Origin: Paenibacillus massiliensis subsp. panacisoli DSM 21345
Lineage (GTDB): Bacteria; Bacillota; Bacilli; Paenibacillales; Paenibacillaceae
Length of the DNA: 64,000 bases
NCBI RefSeq assembly: GCF_000426545.1
Contig: NZ_AUFO01000008.1
Coordinates: 168,857 to 232,856, forward strand
Direction: 5' to 3'
How positions within the stretch are numbered: the stretch's first letter is position 1; every line of letters begins with the position of its first letter. The notes under the pieces are model-generated. The model was not told the origin of the DNA, did no database searches, and saw only the letters and a program-made list of their open reading frames with translations. Positions 36,189 through 44,863 of this stretch are shown here, in pieces. Made by a program: the position numbers and the translations under genes.

Positions 36189-36644
36189 ATGAACAAATAC
36201 GAGCTGATCCAAGACACATTTCATATGTTGCAGAGAGAAATTTCACCGGATACGGGAATTCGACTGAATATGCCTTGTGAAGAAGCGGAAGAGATGGCGA
36301 GTCTGCTGCTTGAATATGGACTTCCAGCGCTACGCACGACCCGTTTATTATCCATTTACATCGCAATCAAGCTCGCCCTCTTGCGTCATTCGGAATGCGA
36401 CAACGCTCTGAACGGAGAGAAGTTGACCCGCAGTGTGCTCGACGGCGACTACCTATATAGCTTCTATGTGCAGCTCTGTCTGCAATGGAATGAGCATGAT
36501 CTTCTCGTCCGTCTTGCCCCGGTTATTAAGCAAATACAGATTCGGAGAATCGAAGGCGCTTCCTATGACGATGCCTTGCTTCGTTGTTGGGGGCTGTTTC
36601 TGGAGATGGAGGAAGGACATGTTCGCAAGAGTTGTGCCATCTGA
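36189..36644 (+). CDS. HepS-like small subunit of heptaprenyl diphosphate synthase
   Basis: 151 residues from the ATG at 36189 (GGAGGAG upstream). The segment VLDGDYLYSFYVQLCLQ, followed by APVIKQIQIRRIEGA, matches the conserved core of HepS (component I), where VLAGDYYSGLYY-type sequence is usual. The protein is shorter than Bacillus HepS (about 250), so it may be a compact dedicated form. Component I has no catalytic motifs and controls chain length by pairing with component II, which is the next gene (41 bases on). It would help make the side chain of demethylmenaquinone for the EET chain. Assignment is by motif memory and context. Confidence 0.6.
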   Translation: MNKYELIQDTFHMLQREISPDTGIRLNMPCEEAEEMASLLLEYGLPALRTTRLLSIYIAIKLALLRHSECDNALNGEKLTRSVLDGDYLYSFYVQLCLQWNEHDLLVRLAPVIKQIQIRRIEGASYDDALLRCWGLFLEMEEGHVRKSCAI

Positions 36645-36685
36645 GGCTGACAGGCCCTTATCAACATCAATCGGGAGAGAATCAT

Positions 36686-37669
36686 ATGACAAGACTGGAT
36701 GCAGAACTAGGGATCTCGCTTCGCTCCGTTGATCGTGCCATCGAGAGTATGATCAAATTCGATAAGGATATACCCCGCTCTTCCCTGCTTGCCCAGCATG
36801 TTCTTCAACTGATCCGTTCCGGCGGCAAAAGAATTCGCCCGCTGCTGGTTATCGTAGGGTCACGCTTCGGCCCATCCGCTGAAGAGAAGGACACGATGAG
36901 GCTGGCGGCGGCGGCTGAGCTCATTCATGCGGCCTCCCTGATTCACGATGACATTATTGATGATTCATCGGTCCGACGTGGCGAGCCTGCACTGCACGTC
37001 AAGCTTGGCATCCATGATGCCCTGCATGTCGGCAACTATATGTCTGCACGCGTTGTTGAGCTAATCACCGAATATTCTGCAGAACGGGAGCGCTTTGCTT
37101 ACGATTTGTCTTCCCTCGTTACCACTCAGCTATGCCTGGGTGAATATCAGCAACTATCCCATTTGTATAATTACGAGGTTCATATTGAGGATTATTTGGA
37201 GAAGTCCCGGAACAAGACAGCGCAATTGATGGCCTCGTGCCTGAAGATCGGCGCATTATCTGGAGGCGCGAAGAATGATATCTCAGAGCTGCTTTATTCC
37301 TTCGGTGAGAAGCTAGGAATGGCCTTTCAGATTCGCGACGATATTCTAGACTTTACCCAATCCGCCGAGAAGCTTGGTAAACCGGCTGGCAGTGATCTCC
37401 GGAAGGGTCAGGTAACCCTTCCTGTACTGTTCGCACTGGAGCAGGAGGAGCTGGCTTCAAGGATTCGTTCTATCGGACCGGATACTCCTAAAGCTCAGGT
37501 TGATGCGGTTGTGGCCCTCATACAGCAGTCGGATGCACTCCGGGAGAGCGAGCTGATCAGTGAACAATATCTCGATGAAGCTCAGCACGTTATTCGGCAG
37601 TTGGAGTCCGATCCTGCCCATCGTGATTTGACCATCCTGCTGAACTATCTTAGCGGACGGGAACATTAA
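36686..37669 (+). CDS. Polyprenyl diphosphate synthase, HepT/DmkB-like
   Basis: 327 residues from the ATG at 36686 (GGGAGAG upstream); longer upstream frames overlap the previous gene and lack support. First Asp-rich motif LIHDDIIDDSSVRRG, second FQIRDDILDFT, and the GGKRIRP isopentenyl-diphosphate site are all present, so it is a catalytically complete trans-prenyltransferase. With the HepS-like subunit it should make the long prenyl tail. In the Listeria EET cluster the equivalent is DmkB. A terminator follows, and the UbiA prenyltransferase that would use the product lies convergent 270 bases away. Confidence 0.88.
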   Translation: MTRLDAELGISLRSVDRAIESMIKFDKDIPRSSLLAQHVLQLIRSGGKRIRPLLVIVGSRFGPSAEEKDTMRLAAAAELIHAASLIHDDIIDDSSVRRGEPALHVKLGIHDALHVGNYMSARVVELITEYSAERERFAYDLSSLVTTQLCLGEYQQLSHLYNYEVHIEDYLEKSRNKTAQLMASCLKIGALSGGAKNDISELLYSFGEKLGMAFQIRDDILDFTQSAEKLGKPAGSDLRKGQVTLPVLFALEQEELASRIRSIGPDTPKAQVDAVVALIQQSDALRESELISEQYLDEAQHVIRQLESDPAHRDLTILLNYLSGREH

Positions 37670-37686
37670 TGGCATGTATGCAAGAG

Positions 37687-37735
37687 AGGGTGCCCCTCAG
37701 TCATTTACGATGACCTTTGGGACAGCCTTTTTTTA
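37687..37735 (+). terminator. Terminator of the prenyl synthase operon
   Basis: AGGgTG-CCCC and GGGaCAGCCT form an imperfect stem with an inner GTCAT/ATGAC hairpin, followed by T8. Confidence 0.75.
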
Positions 37736-37835
37736 TGGATCGTCCCATTTCAGCTGAGATAGCCCTCTGGTACTGCGCTAACCAGTATATTCACTTCGAA
37801 TATCCCCAACTAAGTTTCAGATTGTTCTACAAATG

Positions 37836-37874
37836 CAAACAAGAGCACCGCCCACAATTGCTGGCAGTGCTCTT
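37836..37874 (-). terminator. Probable terminator of the leftward EET operon
   Basis: On the minus strand AAGAGCACtGCC and GGCgGTGCTCTT form a 12-base-pair stem with one wobble, followed by a short GTTTG tail. It lies 64 bases past the UbiA-type stop. Confidence 0.6.
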
Positions 37875-37937
37875 GGGATTGCATGAATAGCTACCCTCAT
37901 GGGAAAACATCAGCTATGCTATGGCTAATTCATATGA

Positions 37938-38813
37938 CTAACTCAACAGAAAAAAATCAGCCATCGTGAACAACAGGATCGTCATACTAATCACCTGATT
38001 CAGATTGTACGAAGCCACCTTCATGACCTTACGGTTAGAAGGTTTGATGATCCGATGCTCTGCCATCAGCAGCAGAATCGAAATGACCAGACCCAAAATA
38101 TACAGCCAGCCTAGCTGCTGGATCGGAATCAGAGAGATAAGCAGCAGCACCATAATTGAATGAAGTCCCGCAGCAATGCGCAGACCATTCTTTAAGCCGA
38201 ATATGCTAGGGACGGACCATAGCTTGTGCTCCCGGTCGAACTCAATGTCCTGAGAGCCATAAATGATGTCAAACCCGGCGATCCACAGCATCACAACGGT
38301 TCCCAGGATAAATGGCAGAAAGGCGAATTCACCTGTGACGGCGAACCAGGCGCCGATCGGTGCTGAAGCGATTGTGAAGCCAAGATACAAATGGCTCATG
38401 TAAGTAAACCGTTTCGTATACGAATAGGATGAGATCAAGAAGATCGCTACTGGTGACAAAATCAGGCAGAGCGGATTCAGCATTCCCGCTGCGACAATAA
38501 AGATAGCGTAATTCACCACGACAAACAAGAGCACTTCTCTCTCCCCTAACAGCATCCTCGGTAGGTGACGATGCGCCGTGCGGGGGTTCTGGGCATCGAA
38601 GACCCGGTCAACGACACGGTTGAAGGCATTTGCTCCATTACGCGCAGCGACCAAGGCGATCAGTCCCCATAACATGATCCGCCCTGACGGTAACCCGTCA
38701 GCCGCCCAGATCATGGAGATGACCGCGAAGGGTAGGGAGAACAGTGTGTGGGAGAACATAACCAATTCACTGTACAGCTTGATGCGGTGAACAATTTTAC
38801 GTGTGATCTCCAT
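37938..38813 (-). CDS. UbiA-family prenyltransferase (DmkA-like)
   Basis: 291 residues from the ATG at 38813 (CAGGAGGGAG before it), overlapping the end of the aminotransferase gene by 17 bases. Eight to nine membrane helices and both Asp-rich motifs of the UbiA family are present: NAFNRVVDRVFDAQNPRT and DIIYGSQDIEFDREHKLWS. The sequence is nearest the UbiA/MqnP branch that prenylates an aromatic acid. In the EET setting it would attach the prenyl tail to the naphthoate precursor, giving demethylmenaquinone separate from the respiratory pool. The aromatic substrate is inferred from context. Confidence 0.85.
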   Translation of the reverse strand: MEITRKIVHRIKLYSELVMFSHTLFSLPFAVISMIWAADGLPSGRIMLWGLIALVAARNGANAFNRVVDRVFDAQNPRTAHRHLPRMLLGEREVLLFVVVNYAIFIVAAGMLNPLCLILSPVAIFLISSYSYTKRFTYMSHLYLGFTIASAPIGAWFAVTGEFAFLPFILGTVVMLWIAGFDIIYGSQDIEFDREHKLWSVPSIFGLKNGLRIAAGLHSIMVLLLISLIPIQQLGWLYILGLVISILLLMAEHRIIKPSNRKVMKVASYNLNQVISMTILLFTMADFFLLS

Positions 38814-40140
38814 GATGAACTCCCTCCTGTGCCACGGATGATGCTGTGTGCACCGCTTCCTCAAGCGCTTGCTCAAGTGCTGCAAGCATCTCTGTGATGT
38901 CCTTCTCGGTAATGACGAGCGGCGGCTGGAAGGCCAGCACATTGCGGCCAACACCGTTCTTGCCGATAATGAAGCCGCGATCCTTCAGCGTCTCAAGGAC
39001 GTCATCGACAAGGCGGGCGCCAAGCTCCGTGTCGCCCGCACTCAGCTCAGCGCCGAGCATCAGACCGGCGCCGCGCACCTCGGACAGCACGCGCGGATAG
39101 CGTGCTGCCAGCTCTTCCAGACCGGCGTGCAGCAGGCCGCCCAAGCGCTCGGCACGTTCCGGCAGGCGGTTCGCTTCGATGTAATCCAGCACCGCAAGCG
39201 CGGTGGCCGATGAGACGGGATTGCCGCCGAACGTGGAGGCTGAAGGCCGCGTGAAGCTGGTGGCAATGGCGTCATTCGAAGCAAAAGCCGCCACCGGAAC
39301 ACCGCTACCGAGCGCCTTCGCCATGGTGATAATATCGGGCGTCACGCCCCAGCGATCCATGGCGAACATGCGGCCTGTGCGGCCGAAGCCGGTCTGAATT
39401 TCGTCGGCGATGAGCAGTACACCATACTGCTCAAGCACAGCCTTCACTTCAGGGAAATACCAATCCGGCGGCACAATAATGCCTGCATTGCCCTGAATCG
39501 GCTCTACGATCATAGCGGCAATATCGCCGCCCTTCTCCTCCAGCACCGCCTTCAGCGCCTTGAGCGAGCGGCGTGCCGCAGCATCTGCACTCATCCCTTG
39601 CTCATAGGGACGCGGAATGAATGTTACGTCTTCCGCAGCATCCAGCCTAGGGAGCTGCGGATCTGAGCGCCACATCTGTAGCCCTGTGACGCTCATCGTC
39701 AAATAGGTCCGTCCATGCAGACCCTGCTCTAGCGCGATGAATCCTTTGCGACCTGTATGCAGCCGGGCAAGCAGCAGCGCTCCCTCATTGGCTTCGGAGC
39801 CGCTGTTGACAAAGAACGTACGGCACAGGTCTCCTGGCAGCACCTCGGCAAGTCGCTCCGCTAGATCGACATTGGGCTGCGTCAAATAGATGGTGCAGGT
39901 ATGCTGCAGTGCTCTAAGCTGCTCCATCGTTCTTTCCACAATTTCCGGATTGCAATGGCCGCTGGCCACCACCGATACGCCGGCAAAAAAGTCGATGTAT
40001 CTTTTCCCGTCATGTCCGTACAGGTATTGCATATCTCCTCGTACGAGCTGAGGTGGATTCCGATAGAAGTGACTCGTAGTAGGGTAAAAATACTTACTCC
40101 GCTTCTCCAAAATACCTTCCGGTCCAATATATTGCTGCAT
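38797..40140 (-). CDS. Class III PLP-dependent aminotransferase
   Basis: 447 residues. Motifs of the ornithine/acetylornithine/AGXT2-like group: VNSGSEANEGALLLAR, the PLP Asp in LLIADEIQTGFGRTG, and the Schiff-base lysine in IITMAKALGSG. It likely moves an amino group between an omega-amino acid or alanine and an oxo acid; the substrate is not clear. The stretch 38990-39330 is distinctly GC-richer than the surroundings. It sits inside the leftward operon between the U32 gene and dmkA, overlapping dmkA by 17 bases, yet no aminotransferase is part of the described EET pathway. Whether it takes part or is only a passenger is open. Confidence 0.85.
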   Translation of the reverse strand: MQQYIGPEGILEKRSKYFYPTTSHFYRNPPQLVRGDMQYLYGHDGKRYIDFFAGVSVVASGHCNPEIVERTMEQLRALQHTCTIYLTQPNVDLAERLAEVLPGDLCRTFFVNSGSEANEGALLLARLHTGRKGFIALEQGLHGRTYLTMSVTGLQMWRSDPQLPRLDAAEDVTFIPRPYEQGMSADAAARRSLKALKAVLEEKGGDIAAMIVEPIQGNAGIIVPPDWYFPEVKAVLEQYGVLLIADEIQTGFGRTGRMFAMDRWGVTPDIITMAKALGSGVPVAAFASNDAIATSFTRPSASTFGGNPVSSATALAVLDYIEANRLPERAERLGGLLHAGLEELAARYPRVLSEVRGAGLMLGAELSAGDTELGARLVDDVLETLKDRGFIIGKNGVGRNVLAFQPPLVITEKDITEMLAALEQALEEAVHTASSVAQEGVHHGDHT

Positions 40141-40226
40141 GCTTCATTCGCCTCTCTTCTGTTCAATCGCTATTTCGCTTATACTAACGGCCGGACACTG
40201 TTATAGCGCCCGGCCCCTGCATTGGC

Positions 40227-42248
40227 TTACCTCTGTACTGCCGGCTCGCTTTCTTTGGTCACTGCAGCTTCATTTTGCACGGTGCTTAAGGTCGTGTTCG
40301 CTACAGCAGCCCCGCCGTCAAACTGAAGTGCGCCCAGCGTGTACCCGGCATAGATTGGGTTCAGGGATGCGAGCAGCTCTTCCGCACGCTCCGGCTCATT
40401 CAAAGCGGTCTTGTACGCTGTGATAATCGCTGCCAGCTGCTCCGGGCGATAAGTCGTACCTTCGATCCGGAATACGGCCAGACCTGCTTTCTTTAACTCG
40501 GGAACGAGCGGCAGAAGACAGAGCTCCTTGGCCAGGGTCAAGTGATTGCGTCCATGCACATCACGGTACACGGGACTCTCTCCCTTATCCGTTTTGAGCA
40601 CCAGAACCGAATTGGCGACATAGGTATTATCCTCTTCGCCCATCGGCTCAAGCACCTCCGTATTCTCATACAGATCATGCTCCATATACATTAATGCTGG
40701 TGATCCGTGAACAATCGCCTCAAGCGGTACCGGCGTCTCCGCCAGCAGCGCCCGGAAATCAATCGCAGGTAGCTCCATAGAAGCAGTGAGACGTGTCACC
40801 CCCATCTTGCTATAGAAGCCAGCAGATAGCTTGTTATATACGTTCAAGTTGAAGTCTCCGATTAATGGATAGCCTTTACTGGAAAATTTACGAACAGCCC
40901 CAAGGTTGGTCACCATGACGCCATCAATCGGCAACCGTTCACCCGAGAGCAATCCGTCATAGATGTCGAACTGTAGCTCTGTCATCATCCGCGGCAGGCA
41001 GACATATAGCTTCGCCTCGCCCTTTATGGCTGCAAGCTGTCTAATCTCTTCCTTCGTAAACGCATGATCGGGTTCATATACATCTCCTGATAGGTAGATA
41101 TGGTCCGCACCCGCTGCAAGCGCCACCTCAGCTTGTGTGACATTATTCACATGAACGGAAATCTCTGAGCGCTCAGCAGTCACTTTCTGTGTCCCTGTAT
41201 ATGCAGACCACATGCTGCGAAGCTCGTTCAGCCGTTTCTCTCCAAGCTCCCGCTCCTCGGTCGGTGTGCTGAATACTTTACCCGTACTATAGAACTTGCC
41301 TGTTCCTTCATAGCGCTCATTGATGTTGGACAACCCAGGACGTCCAAAAGCATATGCCGTCGAGAAGTCGCGTTTGCGATTGTCATACAGCACATCACGA
41401 TCCTTGGCACGTTCAAATCCGACCGGATCGGCAATATAGCGGTCAATAGCATCTCCATAGGTGTTAACCAGCATAAGCACGAACGACGTGTCCCGCATTC
41501 GGCCCTCGATTTTGAAGGAGGTAATTCCACCATGGATCAGCTCTGGAATGTGCTCATACATATACATATCTTTAACGGCCAGCGGATATTCGGAAGGATA
41601 GATGAAGCCGTCCTTTTTAACTCGATAATCCCAACGACATGGCTTGAGGCATTTGCCCCGGTTACTACTCATTCCGAATACCATCGAGCTGAAGTAGCAA
41701 TTCGCACCGTGAACGGAGCACATATCACCATGAATAAAGTATTCCAGCTCCATTCCCGTCTGTGCCTGCAAATAACGCGTAGATGCCAGATCCATCTCTC
41801 GCGAGGTAACTACCCGGGTGACCCCTAGCTCCTTCAAGGCTTCCACCATCTCGATATTATGAACATTCATCATGACCGAGGAATGAACCGGTATCGACAG
41901 CCCCAATTCACGAATCAGCTCCAGAATAGCAAAATCCTGAACGATGATCGCATCTGGACCGGCATGCTCCAAAAAGCGCAAGTAATCTGCTGCTTCCTCC
42001 AGTTCCCCTTCATTTAGCAGATTATTAACCGTAACATAGACCTTCTTGCCGAGGGAATGTGCAATTTGTACCGCCTCGATAATTTGCTCAAACGTAAAAT
42101 TGTACCCTTTGCGCATCATGCGCATATTCAGACTCGGACCCCCAAAATACACCGCATCGCAGCCCGCTGCGATAACCTCCTTGAAAATCTCAAACGTTCC
42201 CGCCGGTGCAAGCAATTCGACTTCTTTTCCATTAAAAAAGCGCGCCAC
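40227..42248 (-). CDS. Large U32-family (peptidase-like) protein
   Basis: 673 residues. The U32 core is clear (ELLAPAGTFEIFKEVIAAG, AVYFGGPSLNMRM, EYFIHGDMCSVHGANCYFSS). Cysteines in CSVHGANC and SNRGKCLKPCRW are placed as in U32 proteins that bind a 4Fe-4S cluster. Well-studied members (RlhA, TrhP, UbiU/UbiV) are not peptidases but insert oxygen-free hydroxyl groups into RNA or ubiquinone precursors, taking oxygen from prephenate. The size and second half resemble RlhA (23S rRNA hydroxylation) most. Its place within a quinone/EET operon also allows a quinone-modifying role. The start at 42248 follows GAAGGAGGGG. Confidence 0.82.
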   Translation of the reverse strand: MARFFNGKEVELLAPAGTFEIFKEVIAAGCDAVYFGGPSLNMRMMRKGYNFTFEQIIEAVQIAHSLGKKVYVTVNNLLNEGELEEAADYLRFLEHAGPDAIIVQDFAILELIRELGLSIPVHSSVMMNVHNIEMVEALKELGVTRVVTSREMDLASTRYLQAQTGMELEYFIHGDMCSVHGANCYFSSMVFGMSSNRGKCLKPCRWDYRVKKDGFIYPSEYPLAVKDMYMYEHIPELIHGGITSFKIEGRMRDTSFVLMLVNTYGDAIDRYIADPVGFERAKDRDVLYDNRKRDFSTAYAFGRPGLSNINERYEGTGKFYSTGKVFSTPTEERELGEKRLNELRSMWSAYTGTQKVTAERSEISVHVNNVTQAEVALAAGADHIYLSGDVYEPDHAFTKEEIRQLAAIKGEAKLYVCLPRMMTELQFDIYDGLLSGERLPIDGVMVTNLGAVRKFSSKGYPLIGDFNLNVYNKLSAGFYSKMGVTRLTASMELPAIDFRALLAETPVPLEAIVHGSPALMYMEHDLYENTEVLEPMGEEDNTYVANSVLVLKTDKGESPVYRDVHGRNHLTLAKELCLLPLVPELKKAGLAVFRIEGTTYRPEQLAAIITAYKTALNEPERAEELLASLNPIYAGYTLGALQFDGGAAVANTTLSTVQNEAAVTKESEPAVQR

Positions 42249-42304
42249 AGCGTTTCCCCTCCTTCTAGTTGTCTCGAATAATATGTGTTATTTATCTTTA
42301 TAGC

Positions 42305-43114
42305 TTAAACCCCTAGCATCCATTGGAGTCCAAGCACGACTCCAATCAAGCCTACGAAAGATAGCACGAACCCTGTAGCCCGTGTGCACCAGACCAGCTT
42401 GTGGTACTCCGAACGCGGTTCTCCGATGATGAAGCCCCGGGCCTCCATAGAGAACACAAGCTCTTCCGCACGGCGAAAGGCACTGACGGTCACGGGTACG
42501 AGCAGTGAGACCAACAGCTTACCCTTTTCCTTCCAAGCGAGCTCCTTCAGGTCTGCGCCGCGAGCCGCCTGGGCCTTGAGTATTTTGTGGGTCTCATCCA
42601 GAATGGTCGGAATGAATCGTAGCGCAATGCTCATCATCAGCGTTAGCCGATCTGCGGAGATGCCGATTTTTTTCAACGGAGAGAGCACCCCGCCAAGACC
42701 TTGATTCAGGACCCCGGGTGTTGTTGTAAATGTCAGCATCGCCGTAAAGGATACCAGTAAAGCCATTCTGCATGCGGAGATCACTCCGCGTGTCAGTCCA
42801 CCAGCATAAAGCGTAATATGGCCTACCTCAAGCAAGAGCCTTCCTTCTTGAGCGGTCAGACTCTGCACGACAAAAATAAAAACCATCAACACCCACAAAG
42901 GCTTGGCGGCTTTGGCGTAATATTTGAGTGGAATCAGGGTCATCTTCATATAAATTAGAGAAAATACCGTCGCAAGCAAGAGCGGAATCCATGAGTTCAC
43001 CAGCATCAGTGCCACCAAGTACAGCACCATCCCGGTCAATTTCGCCCGCGGGTCGATCAGGTGAATCCAGGAGCCGGTATTGATGCTCCGTCCGAACAGG
43101 AGCTTGTTTTGCAT
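42305..43114 (-). CDS. ecfT: ECF transporter transmembrane subunit EcfT
   Basis: 269 residues with five to six membrane helices and the two Ala-Arg-Gly coupling motifs of EcfT near the C-terminal half (KAQAARGADLKEL and SMEARGFIIGEPRSEY). EcfT joins the two ATPases to an interchangeable substrate-binding S component. Only 3 bases separate its start from the ecfA2 stop. In this locus the likely cargo is a flavin or related EET component. No RibU-type S component is seen here besides the EetB protein. Confidence 0.92.
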   Translation of the reverse strand: MQNKLLFGRSINTGSWIHLIDPRAKLTGMVLYLVALMLVNSWIPLLLATVFSLIYMKMTLIPLKYYAKAAKPLWVLMVFIFVVQSLTAQEGRLLLEVGHITLYAGGLTRGVISACRMALLVSFTAMLTFTTTPGVLNQGLGGVLSPLKKIGISADRLTLMMSIALRFIPTILDETHKILKAQAARGADLKELAWKEKGKLLVSLLVPVTVSAFRRAEELVFSMEARGFIIGEPRSEYHKLVWCTRATGFVLSFVGLIGVVLGLQWMLGV

Positions 43115-43117
43115 AAT

Positions 43118-44005
43118 CTAACCGACTCCTTTTCTCTTGATGTCACGCTGCTCCAGCAAGTCATGAATTCTTACAGCTGCCTTTTCCGCTGTCAAGCAAG
43201 GCTCTTCGTGCTCCAATCCCAACTGCTTGGCAAGACGGTTCCATACCTTGATGCAAGCAGGCACAGCAAGATTGCACTCTCGCTCGAGCCTGCCCGCTTC
43301 GCGCACAAGCTCCGCCGGGCCACCTTGAAATATGTTCGTTCCCTGATGCATCACAATCCAGGTATCGGCGTAGGGAAGCATTTCCTCAATTCGATGAGTA
43401 ACGACGATAATCGTCTTGCCTTCTTCCCCCTGCATCTTCCCGAGTAGACCCGCTAGCTCAGCCCGGCTCTCGGGATCGAGCGTTGCCGTCGGCTCATCCA
43501 GGACGATGACATCTGGGTCCATCGCCAGCACAGAGGCAATCGCTACCTTCCGCATTTGTCCACCACTTAAGTGGAACGGATTGCGGGGTAGGAAGGAGGC
43601 ATCAAGTCCGACCAGCTCCAAGGCGCGAATCGCCCCCTTTCGTGCAGTTTCACGGTCCATACCGAAATTGAGCGGGCCGAACATGAGATCCTTTTCTACC
43701 GTATCCTCGAACAGCTGCTGCTCCGGGAATTGAAATACGAGTCCTACCCTGCGCCGCAGCTCCTGCAGCGGAGGCTGCTTACTTCCTGCCTCCAGCATGA
43801 AGTCCAATACACGCACCTTGCCCCCCGTGGGCTTCAATATCCCGTTAAAATGCTGGAGCAATGTCGATTTACCCGAACCAGATGCACCAGCAATCCCTAC
43901 AAAGGCTCCATTCTCAAGCTGGAGACTTACATCATGCAGGGCAGAATGGCTCCACATGCTGCGGGCATCATATGCATAGCTTACTTCTTCGAAAACAATT
44001 GCCAT
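43118..44005 (-). CDS. ecfA2: ECF transporter ATPase EcfA2
   Basis: 295 residues. Walker A GASGSGKSTL, Q-loop GLVFQFPEQQLFE, signature HLSGGQMRKVAIA, Walker B VIVLDEPTATLD and VVTHRIEEM are all present. The signature SGGQMRKV is typical of EcfA2. The start overlaps the ecfA1 stop by 25 bases, so the two ATPases are made together as a heterodimer under EcfT. Confidence 0.93.
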   Translation of the reverse strand: MAIVFEEVSYAYDARSMWSHSALHDVSLQLENGAFVGIAGASGSGKSTLLQHFNGILKPTGGKVRVLDFMLEAGSKQPPLQELRRRVGLVFQFPEQQLFEDTVEKDLMFGPLNFGMDRETARKGAIRALELVGLDASFLPRNPFHLSGGQMRKVAIASVLAMDPDVIVLDEPTATLDPESRAELAGLLGKMQGEEGKTIIVVTHRIEEMLPYADTWIVMHQGTNIFQGGPAELVREAGRLERECNLAVPACIKVWNRLAKQLGLEHEEPCLTAEKAAVRIHDLLEQRDIKRKGVG

Positions 44006-44823
44006 ATCTGATCCGCCATCTCCCTGCTCTGCTGCTTGCCGTTCGGCATCGTAATTCCCAGCTTGTAAAGTTCTGCCTCCAGCCGGATAGAGTAAGGGCC
44101 AATGAGACGGCAGGCTTGCAACAGTTCGCTGTCATGAAACAGTTCCCATGGTGTCAAATCTGCTGCAATCCCACCGCTGCCCAGTACGATGGCACGGTCT
44201 GAAGCCATAATCTCCTCCGCATCATGCGTAATCGAGATCATAGTGTATCTGCCGCCTGCCTTCATCTCTTGCAATATATCCAACAATTCTCCCCGCGCCT
44301 TCTCATCCAGCATGGAGGATGCCTCGTCAAAAATGACGATCTCCGGTTCGATCGCCAATATTGCAGCTACTGCGACCCGCTGCTTCTGTCCACCGGACAG
44401 CTCGGATGGATGCTTGGTCAGCAAATGGCCAATCTCCAGCTTCTCTGCATAGCCGCGGACCCGCTCCTTCATTTCCTCGCGTGGAAGATGACGGTTCTCT
44501 AGCCCAAAGGCAATGTCCTCCTCCACTGTGGAGCCGATGAACTGGTTATCCGGGTTCTGAAATACCATTCCGATTCGGGGACGCAGCTTTCCAATGGTTC
44601 CGCTGGACAGCAGGATTCCATCCACCTCAATCGTCCCCTCATTCACCGCCAGCAGACCGCCGAGCAGCTTGGCCAGCGTCGACTTGCCGCAGCCGTTCGG
44701 GCCCACCAGTGAGACCCAGCTTCCCGGAAGGATGCTGAATGACAGATCGCTCAGCACCGGCTTCTCTGGTGAATAAGCGAATGATACATGATGTACGTTA
44801 TAAGCGGGTTGCCGCTCTGTCAT
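43981..44823 (-). CDS. ecfA1: ECF transporter ATPase EcfA1
   Basis: 280 residues from the ATG at 44823 (AAGGAGGGAG upstream); an in-frame start 12 codons earlier precedes the ribosome-binding site and is unlikely. Walker A GPNGCGKSTL, Q-loop GMVFQNPDNQFIG, signature ELSGGQKQRVAVA, Walker B IVIFDEASSMLD (Ala replacing the usual Pro) and SITHDAEEI are present. It pairs with EcfA2. Confidence 0.93.
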   Translation of the reverse strand: MTERQPAYNVHHVSFAYSPEKPVLSDLSFSILPGSWVSLVGPNGCGKSTLAKLLGGLLAVNEGTIEVDGILLSSGTIGKLRPRIGMVFQNPDNQFIGSTVEEDIAFGLENRHLPREEMKERVRGYAEKLEIGHLLTKHPSELSGGQKQRVAVAAILAIEPEIVIFDEASSMLDEKARGELLDILQEMKAGGRYTMISITHDAEEIMASDRAIVLGSGGIAADLTPWELFHDSELLQACRLIGPYSIRLEAELYKLGITMPNGKQQSREMADQIWQLFSKK

Positions 44824-44863
44824 TCTTCTCCCTCCTTGCTCTCCTATCAACCTCTTCATTTCT

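Noticed and set aside
36584..36685. Longer start for the polyprenyl synthase
   Set aside because: The added residues are out-of-frame sequence of the preceding gene; the ATG at 36686 has a good ribosome-binding site.
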